NCBI GenBank assembly: GCA_009780035.1
Contig: WRAU01000008.1
Location: forward strand, 19,569 to 83,568
DNA: 64,000 bases
Direction: 5' to 3'
Source: Alphaproteobacteria bacterium
GTDB taxonomy: Bacteria; Pseudomonadota; Alphaproteobacteria; WRAU01; Hepatincolaceae
The notes beneath the pieces are model-generated. The model saw only the letters and a program-made list of their open reading frames with translations. It searched no databases and had not been told where the DNA came from. The translations under genes and the position numbers were made by a program. This document shows, piece after piece, positions 9,276-17,751 of the stretch (positions are counted from its first letter, which is position 1; each line of letters begins with the position of its first letter).

Positions 9276-10349
9276 TTGAAAGAACCAAGAACTAGAAGAA
9301 GCAGAAGAAGCAGCCAAAACTTAGACAGTCTTATAGGCTCATCTGGAGAGTTTGATATTGACAGCATATTGGGTGAGGCAGATTCTGACGCCTCTTCACT
9401 AGAAGATGTTTTTAGAAGAAAAACTAATAACCCTTTTGATAACAGCGCAGTTTTTCAAAAAGCTGTGGAAGAAAACGAGCTGGAAGAATTAGCAAGAAGA
9501 GATACGAATATTGTTTATGCCACAGGATACAGCATTCATCTGCTAACTCCTTATATTCTTACGGTTGCTGCAATTGCATTGGGGTTCATTATTACAGATA
9601 AATATTTTTTTAATATTGTTGAATATCTATCACAGGATATTAGATACAAATTACCGGCATATGGCATTCTTACTCTAGCGCTAGTAGTGTTTACATGGTT
9701 TTTTATTAAAAGATGTTTTGACTATATAAATTTTGTAATGTCTATGACTAAATACAAACTTATCTATGGTTTGAAGTTTCTTAAAAAGAAAAATGAAATT
9801 ACGCTTTTCTCTGTAGCTGAAGCCTTAATAAAAAGGGGGATTTTTGGTTATATTTTAAATTATGGCACTTTAATTTTTTTCACAAATACTAGAAGAAAAT
9901 ATGTTTTTGATAAAATACATGGTGCGCGCTATATCTATGAAATTATCCAAGAATTACAGCATGGAGAAAGCAGAGGGCTAGAACAAAATGAAACCATTAC
10001 AAATATCCTTAGCGGCGGTAAAGGGAATGGAGAATTTGATGATAAGAAATCTCAAAAAAATGATTCTGATACTGTAGATTTTAACGATTTAAGCAGTTTA
10101 GGTTTTTCTCAAGAAGAGCTGATGGAATTTGGCTTGCTTCCTAAAGCAAAAAGGCAGGCGGAAGAAAACAAAGGACCTTTTAGCGACGACGAAGATGATG
10201 TTAAAGATTCTGCCGCAAGTGTAGAGCATGAAGTTGAGGCTGAATCTGTAAGCCATAACGAAAGATCTCGCGGGTCAAGAAGATCGCACAGAGAAAGTCA
10301 AGAGTCCTCTTCTAGCAGTAGCGGAGCAAGACCAGTGAGAAGAAGATAA
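9276..10349 (+). CDS. Membrane protein with PH-like domain and charged tails
   Basis: This 357-residue protein starts at TTG, supported by a GAGGA element 8 bases upstream. It has an Arg/Ser-rich N-terminus, two transmembrane segments (residues about 87-105 and 125-145) and a following region resembling bacterial PH domains of the YdbS type ('KYKLIYGLKFL...IFGYILNYGTLIFFTNTRRKYVFDKI'). The last 120 residues are acidic and then Ser/Arg-rich, and look disordered. I do not recognise a named gene. The position between a metabolic fusion gene and mutM gives little functional hint. Confidence 0.6.
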   Translation: MKEPRTRRSRRSSQNLDSLIGSSGEFDIDSILGEADSDASSLEDVFRRKTNNPFDNSAVFQKAVEENELEELARRDTNIVYATGYSIHLLTPYILTVAAIALGFIITDKYFFNIVEYLSQDIRYKLPAYGILTLALVVFTWFFIKRCFDYINFVMSMTKYKLIYGLKFLKKKNEITLFSVAEALIKRGIFGYILNYGTLIFFTNTRRKYVFDKIHGARYIYEIIQELQHGESRGLEQNETITNILSGGKGNGEFDDKKSQKNDSDTVDFNDLSSLGFSQEELMEFGLLPKAKRQAEENKGPFSDDEDDVKDSAASVEHEVEAESVSHNERSRGSRRSHRESQESSSSSSGARPVRRR

Positions 10350-10364
10350 CAATAGGCTTTAACT

Positions 10365-11180
10365 ATGCCGGAACTGCCTGAAGTAGAAAATACCCGTCTT
10401 TCGCTTTTACCGCTTAAAGATAGCAAAATAGTTAGTGTTTATAGTGATGGTAAAAAACTCCGCCAAGAGATTCCTAAAAATCTTAACAAAGTTGTTAATT
10501 CCACAGTATTAGATATAAAAAGGAAAGCAAAATATCTGCTTTTTCATCTTTCTAATCAAAAAACCATAATTGCCCATTTAGGAATGAGCGGTAAATTTTC
10601 TTATTCGCAAGAAACAAATATTGCTAAGCACGACCATGTGATTTTATATTTTGAAAATATGTTTAATTTAAAATATAACGATCCTCGCCGGTTTGGAATC
10701 TTTTGTTTAGAAGATACGGCAGATGTTATGCAAAAATTTTTTTCACATATGGGGGTTGATGCCATAGAGAAAGAATTTACCGCCGATTATTTATTAAACA
10801 AAGTGCACAAAATATCTTCTAATATTAAAAATACTCTGCTTAATCAAGAAATAGTTGCCGGAATTGGCAATATTTATGCCAGCGAAGCGCTTTTTGCAGC
10901 TAAAATTAATCCAAAAAGAGATGCGAATTCTTTAAGTTTAATTGAGGCAGAAGTTTTAGTAAATGCAATTAAAGAAATTCTTCAAAAGTCTATTGTTCTT
11001 GGCGGTTCTACGCTTAAAGATTATCGTAAAGCTGATGGAGAAGCAGGAGATTTTCAAAACCACTTTTTAGTATATTCTAAAGAAAATCAACCTTGCCGGC
11101 ACGATGGCTGTAATGGCACTATTAAAAAAATTACCCAAAACGGACGCTCTACTTTTTACTGTCCTCTTTCACAGAAGTAA
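10365..11180 (+). CDS. mutM: Formamidopyrimidine-DNA glycosylase MutM with altered zinc finger
   Basis: This 271-residue base-excision repair enzyme removes 8-oxoguanine and ring-opened purines. The N-terminus MPELPEVE supplies the catalytic proline and glutamate, and 'HLGMSGKF' and 'YNDPRRFG' are conserved damage-recognition segments. 'AGIGNIYASEALF' is the helix-two-turn-helix. The C-terminal finger is altered: the first pair is spaced C-x4-C (CRHDGC), and the last pair reads C-P-L-S, with serine where the fourth zinc ligand is expected. The rest (GRSTFYC) is normal. Confidence 0.92.
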   Translation: MPELPEVENTRLSLLPLKDSKIVSVYSDGKKLRQEIPKNLNKVVNSTVLDIKRKAKYLLFHLSNQKTIIAHLGMSGKFSYSQETNIAKHDHVILYFENMFNLKYNDPRRFGIFCLEDTADVMQKFFSHMGVDAIEKEFTADYLLNKVHKISSNIKNTLLNQEIVAGIGNIYASEALFAAKINPKRDANSLSLIEAEVLVNAIKEILQKSIVLGGSTLKDYRKADGEAGDFQNHFLVYSKENQPCRHDGCNGTIKKITQNGRSTFYCPLSQK

Positions 11181-11222
11181 TTTGCATCCCGCCTCATTTT
11201 TTTACAAATAACAAAAGATTTC

Positions 11223-11251
11223 TTTACGAATCTTAAAAATTTATCTATACT
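11223..11251 (+). promoter_or_regulatory. Sigma-70-like promoter of the abi locus
   Basis: TTTACG (11223-11228) and TATACT (11246-11251) are separated by 17 bases. The predicted transcription start is near 11258, about 80 bases before the TTG start codon, leaving room for a structured leader or separate small RNA. Confidence 0.65.
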
Positions 11252-11257
11252 GTATTT

Positions 11258-11316
11258 AGTCCTTAGATAAGGTAAGGTGATATATGGGAGGCATTAAATT
11301 AAGTCCTCCCATTTTC
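11258..11316 (+). ncRNA. Putative hairpin RNA upstream of the AbiF-type gene
   Basis: Two hairpins lie between the promoter and the gene. The first is CCTT-AGAT-AAGG near 11261. The second is an 8-bp stem, ATGGGAGG (11284-11291) with CCTCCCAT (11305-11312), followed by TTTTC, so it could act as an intrinsic terminator and release a roughly 55-nt RNA. The flanking ATATAT on both sides could extend the stem. AbiF-type HEPN proteins have been reported with small structured RNA partners just upstream; I infer the same here from position and structure only. Confidence 0.5.
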
Positions 11317-11336
11317 ATATATAGAGAAGTAAAAAA

Positions 11337-12449
11337 TTGAAAGTTTATAAAACAATAAAAGAGCAAATTAATCTTCTTGAAAGTAGGGATTTAATAATTA
11401 ATAATAAAGATTTTGCTGAAAATCTTCTCGGTAATGTTTCTTACTATAGGCTTGTTGCTTATAGACACGATACTCCATTTTATGATAAAAACTCAAAAAA
11501 ATATAATAATAACGCCACCATAGAAGATTTAAAAAAAATTTATGAACAAGATAATTTTTATAAATCGCTTTTATATTATATTTTGCAAATGATAGAGGTT
11601 TCTTTTAGAACGCAGCTTATTTACAATTTTTCTAAAAATGATTCTTATTTCTATATAAAAGAAGATAATTTTAAGTTCACAGGTAAAGGTAGCGATAAAA
11701 GAAAAACAGAATTTTTTAATAAAATCTGTAGGGCAGTTAGGAATGATAACAATATACATATTTGTTTTTATCAAGAGCAACATGATGTAGAAGTAGAAGA
11801 AAATAAACTTGATGAACATTGTAATTATCGTAAAGATAATTGCAAAACTTCTTATACTAAATGCAACTGTAAGCCAGAATCTTGGGTAGCATTTGAAGAT
11901 TTTGATTTTGGAACATTAATTGAATTATATTCAAAATTAAATGACGATATTTATAAAACAGAAAAGGAAGTGGTTGCTAAATTTTTTGGAGTAGAAAAAG
12001 CTAAATATTTAACCCAAATTTTAGAAGATATAAGAAGAACTAGGAATATAGTAGCTCATCACGATAAGATTATATCACGCTACTCTTTTAAGGAGTCGTG
12101 TTCTATTAAGTTTTTAAAACAATACTATCTTAATAATCATAATCAAGAAATAGTATCTTTATTAGATAAAGAAATACAATTAAATACAGATAAAAGAAAA
12201 AACAATGTAAATCAAAGAATAACTACTAGGCAAAGTTCAACATTCCTACCTTATTTTTTGGTTATTAAATATTTTTTAGATGTGTTGTATTCACAAGGGC
12301 TAATCTTAGAGCATTTAGGGTTAGATAAAGATATAGTTCAAGAATTTTTAGATATTTCTAAAGATAGTCATTACAAAGATTTTTTATCGCTTGATGGTTT
12401 AAGCGATAATGTTTTTATACTGCAAAATCTTAATATAAATAAAAATTAA
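11337..12449 (+). CDS. Abi_2 / AbiF-type HEPN abortive-infection protein
   Basis: This 370-residue protein matches the Abi_2 (AbiD/AbiF) family: 'TIKEQINLLESRDLIINNKDFAENLL' gives the N-terminal helix pair, 'VSYYRLVAYR' is the family hallmark, and 'RRTRNIVAHHDKI' near residue 235 holds the R-x4-H motif (RNIVAH) of HEPN ribonucleases. Such proteins are RNase toxins that abort phage infection. The TTG start places the hallmark at the usual distance from the N-terminus. The gene stands alone between mutM and the convergent thi operon, with its own promoter and a hairpin leader. The C-terminus past residue 280 shows no recognised domain. Confidence 0.82.
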   Translation: MKVYKTIKEQINLLESRDLIINNKDFAENLLGNVSYYRLVAYRHDTPFYDKNSKKYNNNATIEDLKKIYEQDNFYKSLLYYILQMIEVSFRTQLIYNFSKNDSYFYIKEDNFKFTGKGSDKRKTEFFNKICRAVRNDNNIHICFYQEQHDVEVEENKLDEHCNYRKDNCKTSYTKCNCKPESWVAFEDFDFGTLIELYSKLNDDIYKTEKEVVAKFFGVEKAKYLTQILEDIRRTRNIVAHHDKIISRYSFKESCSIKFLKQYYLNNHNQEIVSLLDKEIQLNTDKRKNNVNQRITTRQSSTFLPYFLVIKYFLDVLYSQGLILEHLGLDKDIVQEFLDISKDSHYKDFLSLDGLSDNVFILQNLNINKN

Positions 12450-12451
12450 GA

Positions 12452-13273
12452 TTATTTCCACAAATCATAAAAATGGTGCAGTGCCCCATTGCCTTGTCCC
12501 ATTTTTAAAATATCAGCCTTTTTAAGGGCATGAAACACATAGGTTTTAGCATTTTTGCAGGCAGTTAAGCTATCATTGCCTAAAGAAATATAGCTCGCAA
12601 TTGCAGCAGAAATGGTGCATCCGGTGCCATGAGTATTAGAGGTGGCTATTCTTTTTGAATTCAGCCATAAGGAGTTATTTTTATTATCTGTATAAAAATC
12701 GTTTGAATTTTCATTCTCTAAATGACCGCCTTTAAGAAGAATTGCTCCAGCTCCCATCTGCAGCAGTATTTTTCCAGCTAGTTCCATTTCCTTAATGGTA
12801 TTGATTTCTTTATTCAGCAAAACGGAAGCTTCTGGTAAATTAGGGGTTATGACAGTTGCCTGCGGTATTAAATACTCTTTAATGCTGCTGATAGCTTCTG
12901 GCAATAGTAAATTATCGCCGCTTTTAGCTACCATTACGGGATCTAAAACTATGGGGATTCCTTTAGCATTTTTTTCTAAGAATTCAGCAACAATCTTAAT
13001 AATTTCTGTATTAAACAGCATTCCTATTTTTATAGCACTAGGAATTACATCCTCAAACATGCAGTTTAACTGCTTTTCTATAATATAAGGAGGGATTTCG
13101 TAAATTTTCTGCACTCCCTTAGTATTTTGTATGGGTAAACTTGTAAGCACAGTCAAGCCATAGCAATGCAGAGCTGAAAAAGTTTTTAAATCGGCTTGCA
13201 AGCCAGCGCCGCAGCTGCCGTCAAAGCCAGCAATGCTTAATACTTTCGGTGGAGTTTGATAGTTATTTTCCAT
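12452..13273 (-). CDS. thiD: Hydroxymethylpyrimidine/phosphomethylpyrimidine kinase ThiD
   Basis: This 273-residue ribokinase-fold enzyme phosphorylates HMP to HMP-P and HMP-PP for thiamine synthesis. It shows 'SIAGFDGSCGAGLQADLKTF' near the N-terminus, 'VLDPVMVAKSG' in the middle and the anion-hole motif 'NTHGTGCTISAAIA' near residue 215. It is the last gene of the thiE-thiM-thiD operon and overlaps the end of thiM by 11 bases, implying translational coupling. It converges with the abi gene, with only 2 bases between stop codons. Confidence 0.95.
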   Translation of the reverse strand: MENNYQTPPKVLSIAGFDGSCGAGLQADLKTFSALHCYGLTVLTSLPIQNTKGVQKIYEIPPYIIEKQLNCMFEDVIPSAIKIGMLFNTEIIKIVAEFLEKNAKGIPIVLDPVMVAKSGDNLLLPEAISSIKEYLIPQATVITPNLPEASVLLNKEINTIKEMELAGKILLQMGAGAILLKGGHLENENSNDFYTDNKNNSLWLNSKRIATSNTHGTGCTISAAIASYISLGNDSLTACKNAKTYVFHALKKADILKMGQGNGALHHFYDLWK

Positions 13274-14045
13274 AATATATTTCCTTAATTTTATCTAAAG
13301 GCTGTTCAAATAATGTATCTATAAATTTTGTTTTAAAACTGGCGGGTGATTGAGCTTTTTGATAAGCTATTTCGGCACAAATGGTATAATATAAAACAGC
13401 TAGTCTAGCTGCTTCAAAATAATTATTTGAAACTGCTGTAAAAGCTGCGGTAATTCCGCCTAAGCTGCAGCCCATGCCGGTAATTTTACTCATTATTTCA
13501 CTGCCGAAAGATAGGCTGGCATTTTGACTGTTATCAACAATAAAATCAGTCTTACCGCTTATGCTTATACAAATATTATGCGCTTTCACAATTTCCATAG
13601 CGATATTTTTAGCTGATTCAACACTGTAAGAGCTTTCTACGCCTAAAGATTGTTCAAGATTTTTTTGTAAAGAAATAATTTCTGAAGCATTGCCCCTAAC
13701 AATATCTACGGATTTTAAAATACCTCTTACAAAGTTAGTTCGTAGTTCTGTTGCCCCGCTGCCTACAGGATCTAAGATTATAGGAATATTGTATGTTTTA
13801 GCAGAAGCTATAGCAGATTCTGCCATAACTATAAAATCTTTATTAAGAGTGCCGATATTAATATATAAAGCCTTAGATAGTTTTATTAAATCGTCTGTTT
13901 CTTCAGGCGAACAACTAACAATTGGAGCAGCGCCAATACTTAGCAAAGCGTTGCAGATAAAATCTACGCTAACTATATTGGTTAAGCAGCAGACCATTGG
14001 TTTATTTTTTTTAATATTCTGCAGGTAATAGCTTATTTTTTCCAT
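13263..14045 (-). CDS. thiM: Hydroxyethylthiazole kinase ThiM
   Basis: This 260-residue kinase phosphorylates the thiazole moiety salvaged from thiamine breakdown. 'NKPMVCCLTNIVSVDFICNALLSIGAAPIVS' and 'ILDPVGSGATELR' near residues 90-102 are family signatures, and 'ITGMGCSLGGITAAF' near residue 190 supplies the catalytic cysteine and anion hole. It overlaps thiE by 13 bases upstream and thiD by 11 downstream. Together with ThiD and ThiE it makes a salvage pathway; no de novo genes (thiC, thiG, thiS) are in the window. Confidence 0.95.
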   Translation of the reverse strand: MEKISYYLQNIKKNKPMVCCLTNIVSVDFICNALLSIGAAPIVSCSPEETDDLIKLSKALYINIGTLNKDFIVMAESAIASAKTYNIPIILDPVGSGATELRTNFVRGILKSVDIVRGNASEIISLQKNLEQSLGVESSYSVESAKNIAMEIVKAHNICISISGKTDFIVDNSQNASLSFGSEIMSKITGMGCSLGGITAAFTAVSNNYFEAARLAVLYYTICAEIAYQKAQSPASFKTKFIDTLFEQPLDKIKEIYYGK

Positions 14046-14659
14046 GATGTTTTCTCTAAGGCTTGATTAAATTTAGCGATAGCTGCATCTAAATTTTGGG
14101 AATCATGCAGTGCAGAAATAACTGCTACACCTGCTGCCCCATTTGCTATAATTGAGTCAGCGTTATTTTCGTCAATACCGCCAATGGCAATTACCGGATG
14201 AATGGATTTTTTACACATATCAGCTAAGCCATTTAATCCCCATATTTTTTTAATATTATTTTTACTTTTTGTAGGGAATACAGCACTGCAGGCGACATAA
14301 TCAACATTTAATTGATTGGCTGTATCTATTTGCGGGTAATCTTCTAAAGATAAACCGATAATCTTCTTATCGCCCAATATTTTACGAGCAACCGATACAT
14401 CAGTATCATTTTGCCCTAAATGAACGCCGTCGGCATTAACTTCTTTAGCTAAATTAAGATTATCATTAATTATTAAAGGAACATTATAGGGCTGCAATAA
14501 CTTTTTTAAATCAAGAGCAAAATCTATGGATTCCTTAGTGATATGTTTTTCTCTAAACTGAATGCAGTTTACGCCAAGACGGACTGCTTTAGAGATAAAA
14601 CTTAAATAATCTCCGTTAAAGCTATGTCTTTGGGTAAGCATCATGAAATTAAAAATCAT
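14033..14659 (-). CDS. thiE: Thiamine-phosphate synthase ThiE
   Basis: This 208-residue TIM-barrel enzyme joins HMP-PP and thiazole phosphate into thiamine phosphate. Visible motifs are 'VNCIQFREKH', 'PLIINDNLNLAKEVNADGVHLGQND' and 'HPVIAIGGIDENNADSIIANGAAGVAVISAL'. ATG at 14659 follows GGAGG at 14664-14668 with only 4 bases between; the ATGs at 14644 and 14641 are alternatives, but the close purine-rich site lies in the riboswitch's 3' end, which fits translational control. It is first in the operon. Confidence 0.94.
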   Translation of the reverse strand: MIFNFMMLTQRHSFNGDYLSFISKAVRLGVNCIQFREKHITKESIDFALDLKKLLQPYNVPLIINDNLNLAKEVNADGVHLGQNDTDVSVARKILGDKKIIGLSLEDYPQIDTANQLNVDYVACSAVFPTKSKNNIKKIWGLNGLADMCKKSIHPVIAIGGIDENNADSIIANGAAGVAVISALHDSQNLDAAIAKFNQALEKTSWKK

Positions 14660-14663
14660 TCTT

Positions 14664-14742
14664 CCTCCGCTAGTATTAACTAGATCAGGTTATAAGGGTA
14701 TTTCTCAGCTCGTTTTTACACAAGCACCCCTGTTGATGTATT
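14664..14742 (-). promoter_or_regulatory. TPP riboswitch (THI element) controlling thiE-thiM-thiD
   Basis: On the minus strand the leader carries the conserved thi-box blocks in order: GGGGTGC, then GCTGAGA, then ATACCC, then ACCTGATCTAGTTAATACTAGCG, directly followed by GGAGGAAG and the thiE start. The overlap of the last block with the ribosome binding site indicates that TPP binding blocks translation initiation. The variation GGTTAATACC to AGTTAATACT is minor. Confidence 0.94.
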
Positions 14743-14748
14743 ATTAAG

Positions 14749-14777
14749 TATATAATATAAAAATTTAGTATTGTCAA
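14749..14777 (-). promoter_or_regulatory. Sigma-70 promoter of the thi operon
   Basis: On the minus strand TTGACA (14777-14772) and TATATA (14754-14749) are separated by exactly 17 bases. The predicted start is near 14742, at the 5' edge of the riboswitch. The -35 hexamer overlaps the putative -35 of the divergent rpsT promoter (TTGTCA on the plus strand at 14771-14776). Confidence 0.75.
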
Positions 14778-14830
14778 AATACTAATTATAGTATAATAAT
14801 TAGATGTGTTAATTTAATTAAAGGATTATA

Positions 14831-15094
14831 ATGGCAAATACAGAAAGTGCTAAAAAAAGAATTCGTCAAGATGATAAAAAAACTCAAAGAAACAAAGCTA
14901 GAATGAATAGACTTAGAACAGCAGTTCGTCGGGTGGAAGATTTACTGAAAAATGGTAAAAAAACTGAAGCTGAAGCTGCTTTCATTTCAGCGCAGTCAGT
15001 AATTGCTGAAACTGCACAAAAAGGAACTATCCATAAAAATGCTGCCAGCCGTAAAATTTCAAGATTATCTCTTCGGGTAAAAAAATCATCTTAA
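14831..15094 (+). CDS. rpsT: 30S ribosomal protein S20
   Basis: This 87-residue basic protein begins MANTESAKKRIRQDDKKTQRN and has the S20 alpha-helical pattern with 'KGTIHKNAASRKISRLS' at the C-terminus. S20 binds 16S rRNA early in small-subunit assembly. AGGATT lies 4-9 bases before ATG. rpsT directly upstream of dnaA is a typical alphaproteobacterial arrangement. Confidence 0.96.
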   Translation: MANTESAKKRIRQDDKKTQRNKARMNRLRTAVRRVEDLLKNGKKTEAEAAFISAQSVIAETAQKGTIHKNAASRKISRLSLRVKKSS

Positions 15095-15115
15095 TTTTTA
15101 CCGTTTGAGCATGCT

Positions 15116-16498
15116 ATGACAGAACCTTCTATCATTGAAAAAAATTTCAATTGGGAGTTTTTTTTATCGCACCTAGAGAATCATCTAAACGATAAGCTAT
15201 CTTTTGAAAGTTGGATTAAACCCTTAGAATTTAATAAGTGTGATGGCGGGCTTTTAGTTATTAATGCCCCGTCAAAATTTATTAAAGATTGGGTTTTAAA
15301 TTCATTTTCTGCAAACATTATGGAGGTGCTGGCGGTTAATTATCCAATGGTTAAAAATATTGAAATTATCGTTTCAACTTTTTCAAATGCAGAAGATGTT
15401 TTAGATTTATATGAAATTATTAATCAAAAAATTGATCAGAGTTCTTTTGATGCAAAGTATTTCCATGAAAATGTGGGGATTCCTTTAAACGAACAATATA
15501 CTTTTGAAAATTTCGTAGTAGGCAAACCTAATGAATTTGCCTATGAAGCATCTTTAAAGGTTGCACGCGACGATAATACTCAGTTAAATAATCCTTTGTT
15601 TTTATATGGCGGCGTAGGTTTAGGTAAAACCCATTTAATGCACTCAATTGCTTGGGAAATTACCAATCTTAGCAACCGTAAATTTTTATATTTAACTGCC
15701 GAAAAATATACATCAATGTATATTACTTCTCTAAGAGAGCATACTACGGATAGCTTTAGGGAAGTTTGCCGATCTCCCGATGTATTAATGATTGATGATA
15801 TTCAATTTATTAGCGGTAAAGAGGCAACTCAGGAAGAATTTTTTAACACCTTCAACGATTTATATTCACGCGGTAAGCAAATAATTATCTCTGCCGATAG
15901 ACCTCCCAGCGAGCTGGATAGAGTAGAAGAAAGAATTACCTCGCGTTTAAATGCTGGACTTTCTATAAATATTCACGCAACTACCTATGAATTAAGAGTG
16001 GGAATTTTAGAATCTAAAGCAAAAATTATTGGAGTTAAACTGCCGCCAGATGTGCTGAATTTTTTAGCCCATACTATTACCTCTAATGTTAGAGAATTAG
16101 AAGGAGCGTTAAAAAGAGTAATTTCTTACCATCGTGTGGTTAATGTAAAAATTGATTTAGATATGGCGATGTCTGTGCTGGAAGATATTCTTAAACATAA
16201 AAATAAAATTATTAACATTGAAGCCATTCAAAAAAAAGTAGCAGAGCATTATAAAGTTAAACTGGCAGATATGAGCTCGCCGAAAAAAGATAAGCATACC
16301 GCTCATGTGCGGCAAATCGCCATGTTCATTGCCAAACAGCTAACCAGCAACTCATTGCCGGAAATTGGCAGAAAATTTGGTGGACGCGACCACACCACCG
16401 TCATGTATGCCGTTAATAAAATCTCTAAACAAATACTAGAAGATGCTAACCTAGAAGATGAAATTAATCTTTTAATTAGAATTATCCAACAGGGTTAG
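15116..16498 (+). CDS. dnaA: Chromosomal replication initiator DnaA
   Basis: This 460-residue AAA+ protein opens the replication origin. Domain I is N-terminal (NWEFFLSHLENHLNDKLSFESWIKPL), Walker A GGVGLGKTH lies near residue 165, Walker B VLMIDDIQF near 225, and the C-terminal DNA-binding domain carries 'GGRDHTTVMYAVNKI', the DnaA signature, near residue 425. Domain II is very short. It lies 21 bases after rpsT. I saw no cluster of TTATCCACA-type boxes around it, so the origin may be elsewhere. Confidence 0.97.
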   Translation: MTEPSIIEKNFNWEFFLSHLENHLNDKLSFESWIKPLEFNKCDGGLLVINAPSKFIKDWVLNSFSANIMEVLAVNYPMVKNIEIIVSTFSNAEDVLDLYEIINQKIDQSSFDAKYFHENVGIPLNEQYTFENFVVGKPNEFAYEASLKVARDDNTQLNNPLFLYGGVGLGKTHLMHSIAWEITNLSNRKFLYLTAEKYTSMYITSLREHTTDSFREVCRSPDVLMIDDIQFISGKEATQEEFFNTFNDLYSRGKQIIISADRPPSELDRVEERITSRLNAGLSINIHATTYELRVGILESKAKIIGVKLPPDVLNFLAHTITSNVRELEGALKRVISYHRVVNVKIDLDMAMSVLEDILKHKNKIINIEAIQKKVAEHYKVKLADMSSPKKDKHTAHVRQIAMFIAKQLTSNSLPEIGRKFGGRDHTTVMYAVNKISKQILEDANLEDEINLLIRIIQQG

Positions 16499-16610
16499 GT
16501 TGTTTTTAATTTGCCTATCTATCTTTAGCGGAACTAAAGCAAAAAATCATTGAATTAATTCCATATCTAAAGTAAAATTTAATACAGGAAAAATTACCTA
16601 AAGGGAAAAC

Positions 16611-17726
16611 ATGAAATTTGTTATAAATGTGGCACAGCTTAGTAAAGCCTTAGATAATGTGCAAGGTGTTGTTGATAAAAGAAATATAACTCCAATTTTA
16701 TCTAACATTAGAATAAGCAGCACAGACGATAAATTAATCATCAATGCTACGGATATGGATTTAGATATTGTGGAAATTCTCCATATTACGCCAAGCGAAA
16801 ATGGCTCTACCACTGCTCCGGCTTTTCTTTTAAGTGAAACTATTAAAAGACTGCCGTCTAATGCTAATGTGGAAATATCTTTAGTTGAAGATAAACTTAA
16901 TGTTTTGTGCGGCAAATTTAAAGGCACGCTTAGCACGCTTCCGGTAGATGATTTTCCGATTATCCAAACTGATAATCTGCCTTCTACCCTAAAAATTAAA
17001 AAGGAAGATTTCAAAAAACTTATGGAAAATACTAAGTTTGCCATTTCTACCGATGAAACTAGATATTATCTCAATGGAGTTTATCTACACACCACTAAAA
17101 ACAATCAAGAACAGCCTATTCTGCGGGCAGTATCAACCGATGGACATAGATTAGCTCTTGCCGAATCTGTATGCAGCGAGAATATTAAAATTGAAGAGGG
17201 AATAATTATTCCTAAAAAAGCGGTTGAGGAAATCTCTAAACTTATAGATAAAGTGAATGACGAAGAATTAGAAATTTCTTGCAGCAGTTCAAGAATCTGT
17301 TTTAAGTTCCCGAATATTATTTTAACCTCAAAACTTATTGACGGCAATTTCCCTAATTACGACAGGGTAATTCCTAAAGATAACGATAAAATTTTAGAAG
17401 TGAACCGTGATGAATTTGTAAAAGCCATAGATTTAGTATCTATGTATTCTGATGATAAATTAAAATTTGTTAAAATTAATTTAGACGGCAACAAAATGAT
17501 TCTTAGTGCCGATAAAAATGTAGGAGATGCTAACCAAGAGCTAGAAATTATCCGCGCTATAGAGCCTATAAGTATTTGTTTTAACGCCAAATATATTAAA
17601 GAAATCTGCAGTTTAATCTCTACAGAAAATGTTTTGCTGCAATTGCAGAATGAAACTTCGCCAGCTCTTGTTAAACAAGTTGGCGACAGCAGCGAACTTT
17701 TTGTAATTATGCCAATGCGTTTGTAA
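16611..17726 (+). CDS. dnaN: DNA polymerase III beta sliding clamp
   Basis: This 371-residue protein is the ring clamp that tethers DNA polymerase III. The start MKFVINVAQLSKALDNVQGVVDKRNITPILSN, the internal 'VSTDGHRLAL' and the C-terminal 'LFVIMPMRL' are characteristic. AAAGGGAAAAC precedes ATG. It lies 112 bases after dnaA and 25 bases before recF, in the conserved dnaA-dnaN-recF-gyrB order, here with a MATE pump inserted before gyrB. Confidence 0.97.
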   Translation: MKFVINVAQLSKALDNVQGVVDKRNITPILSNIRISSTDDKLIINATDMDLDIVEILHITPSENGSTTAPAFLLSETIKRLPSNANVEISLVEDKLNVLCGKFKGTLSTLPVDDFPIIQTDNLPSTLKIKKEDFKKLMENTKFAISTDETRYYLNGVYLHTTKNNQEQPILRAVSTDGHRLALAESVCSENIKIEEGIIIPKKAVEEISKLIDKVNDEELEISCSSSRICFKFPNIILTSKLIDGNFPNYDRVIPKDNDKILEVNRDEFVKAIDLVSMYSDDKLKFVKINLDGNKMILSADKNVGDANQELEIIRAIEPISICFNAKYIKEICSLISTENVLLQLQNETSPALVKQVGDSSELFVIMPMRL

Positions 17727-17751
17727 TAGCAAAGGCTAATAAACATTTTTT

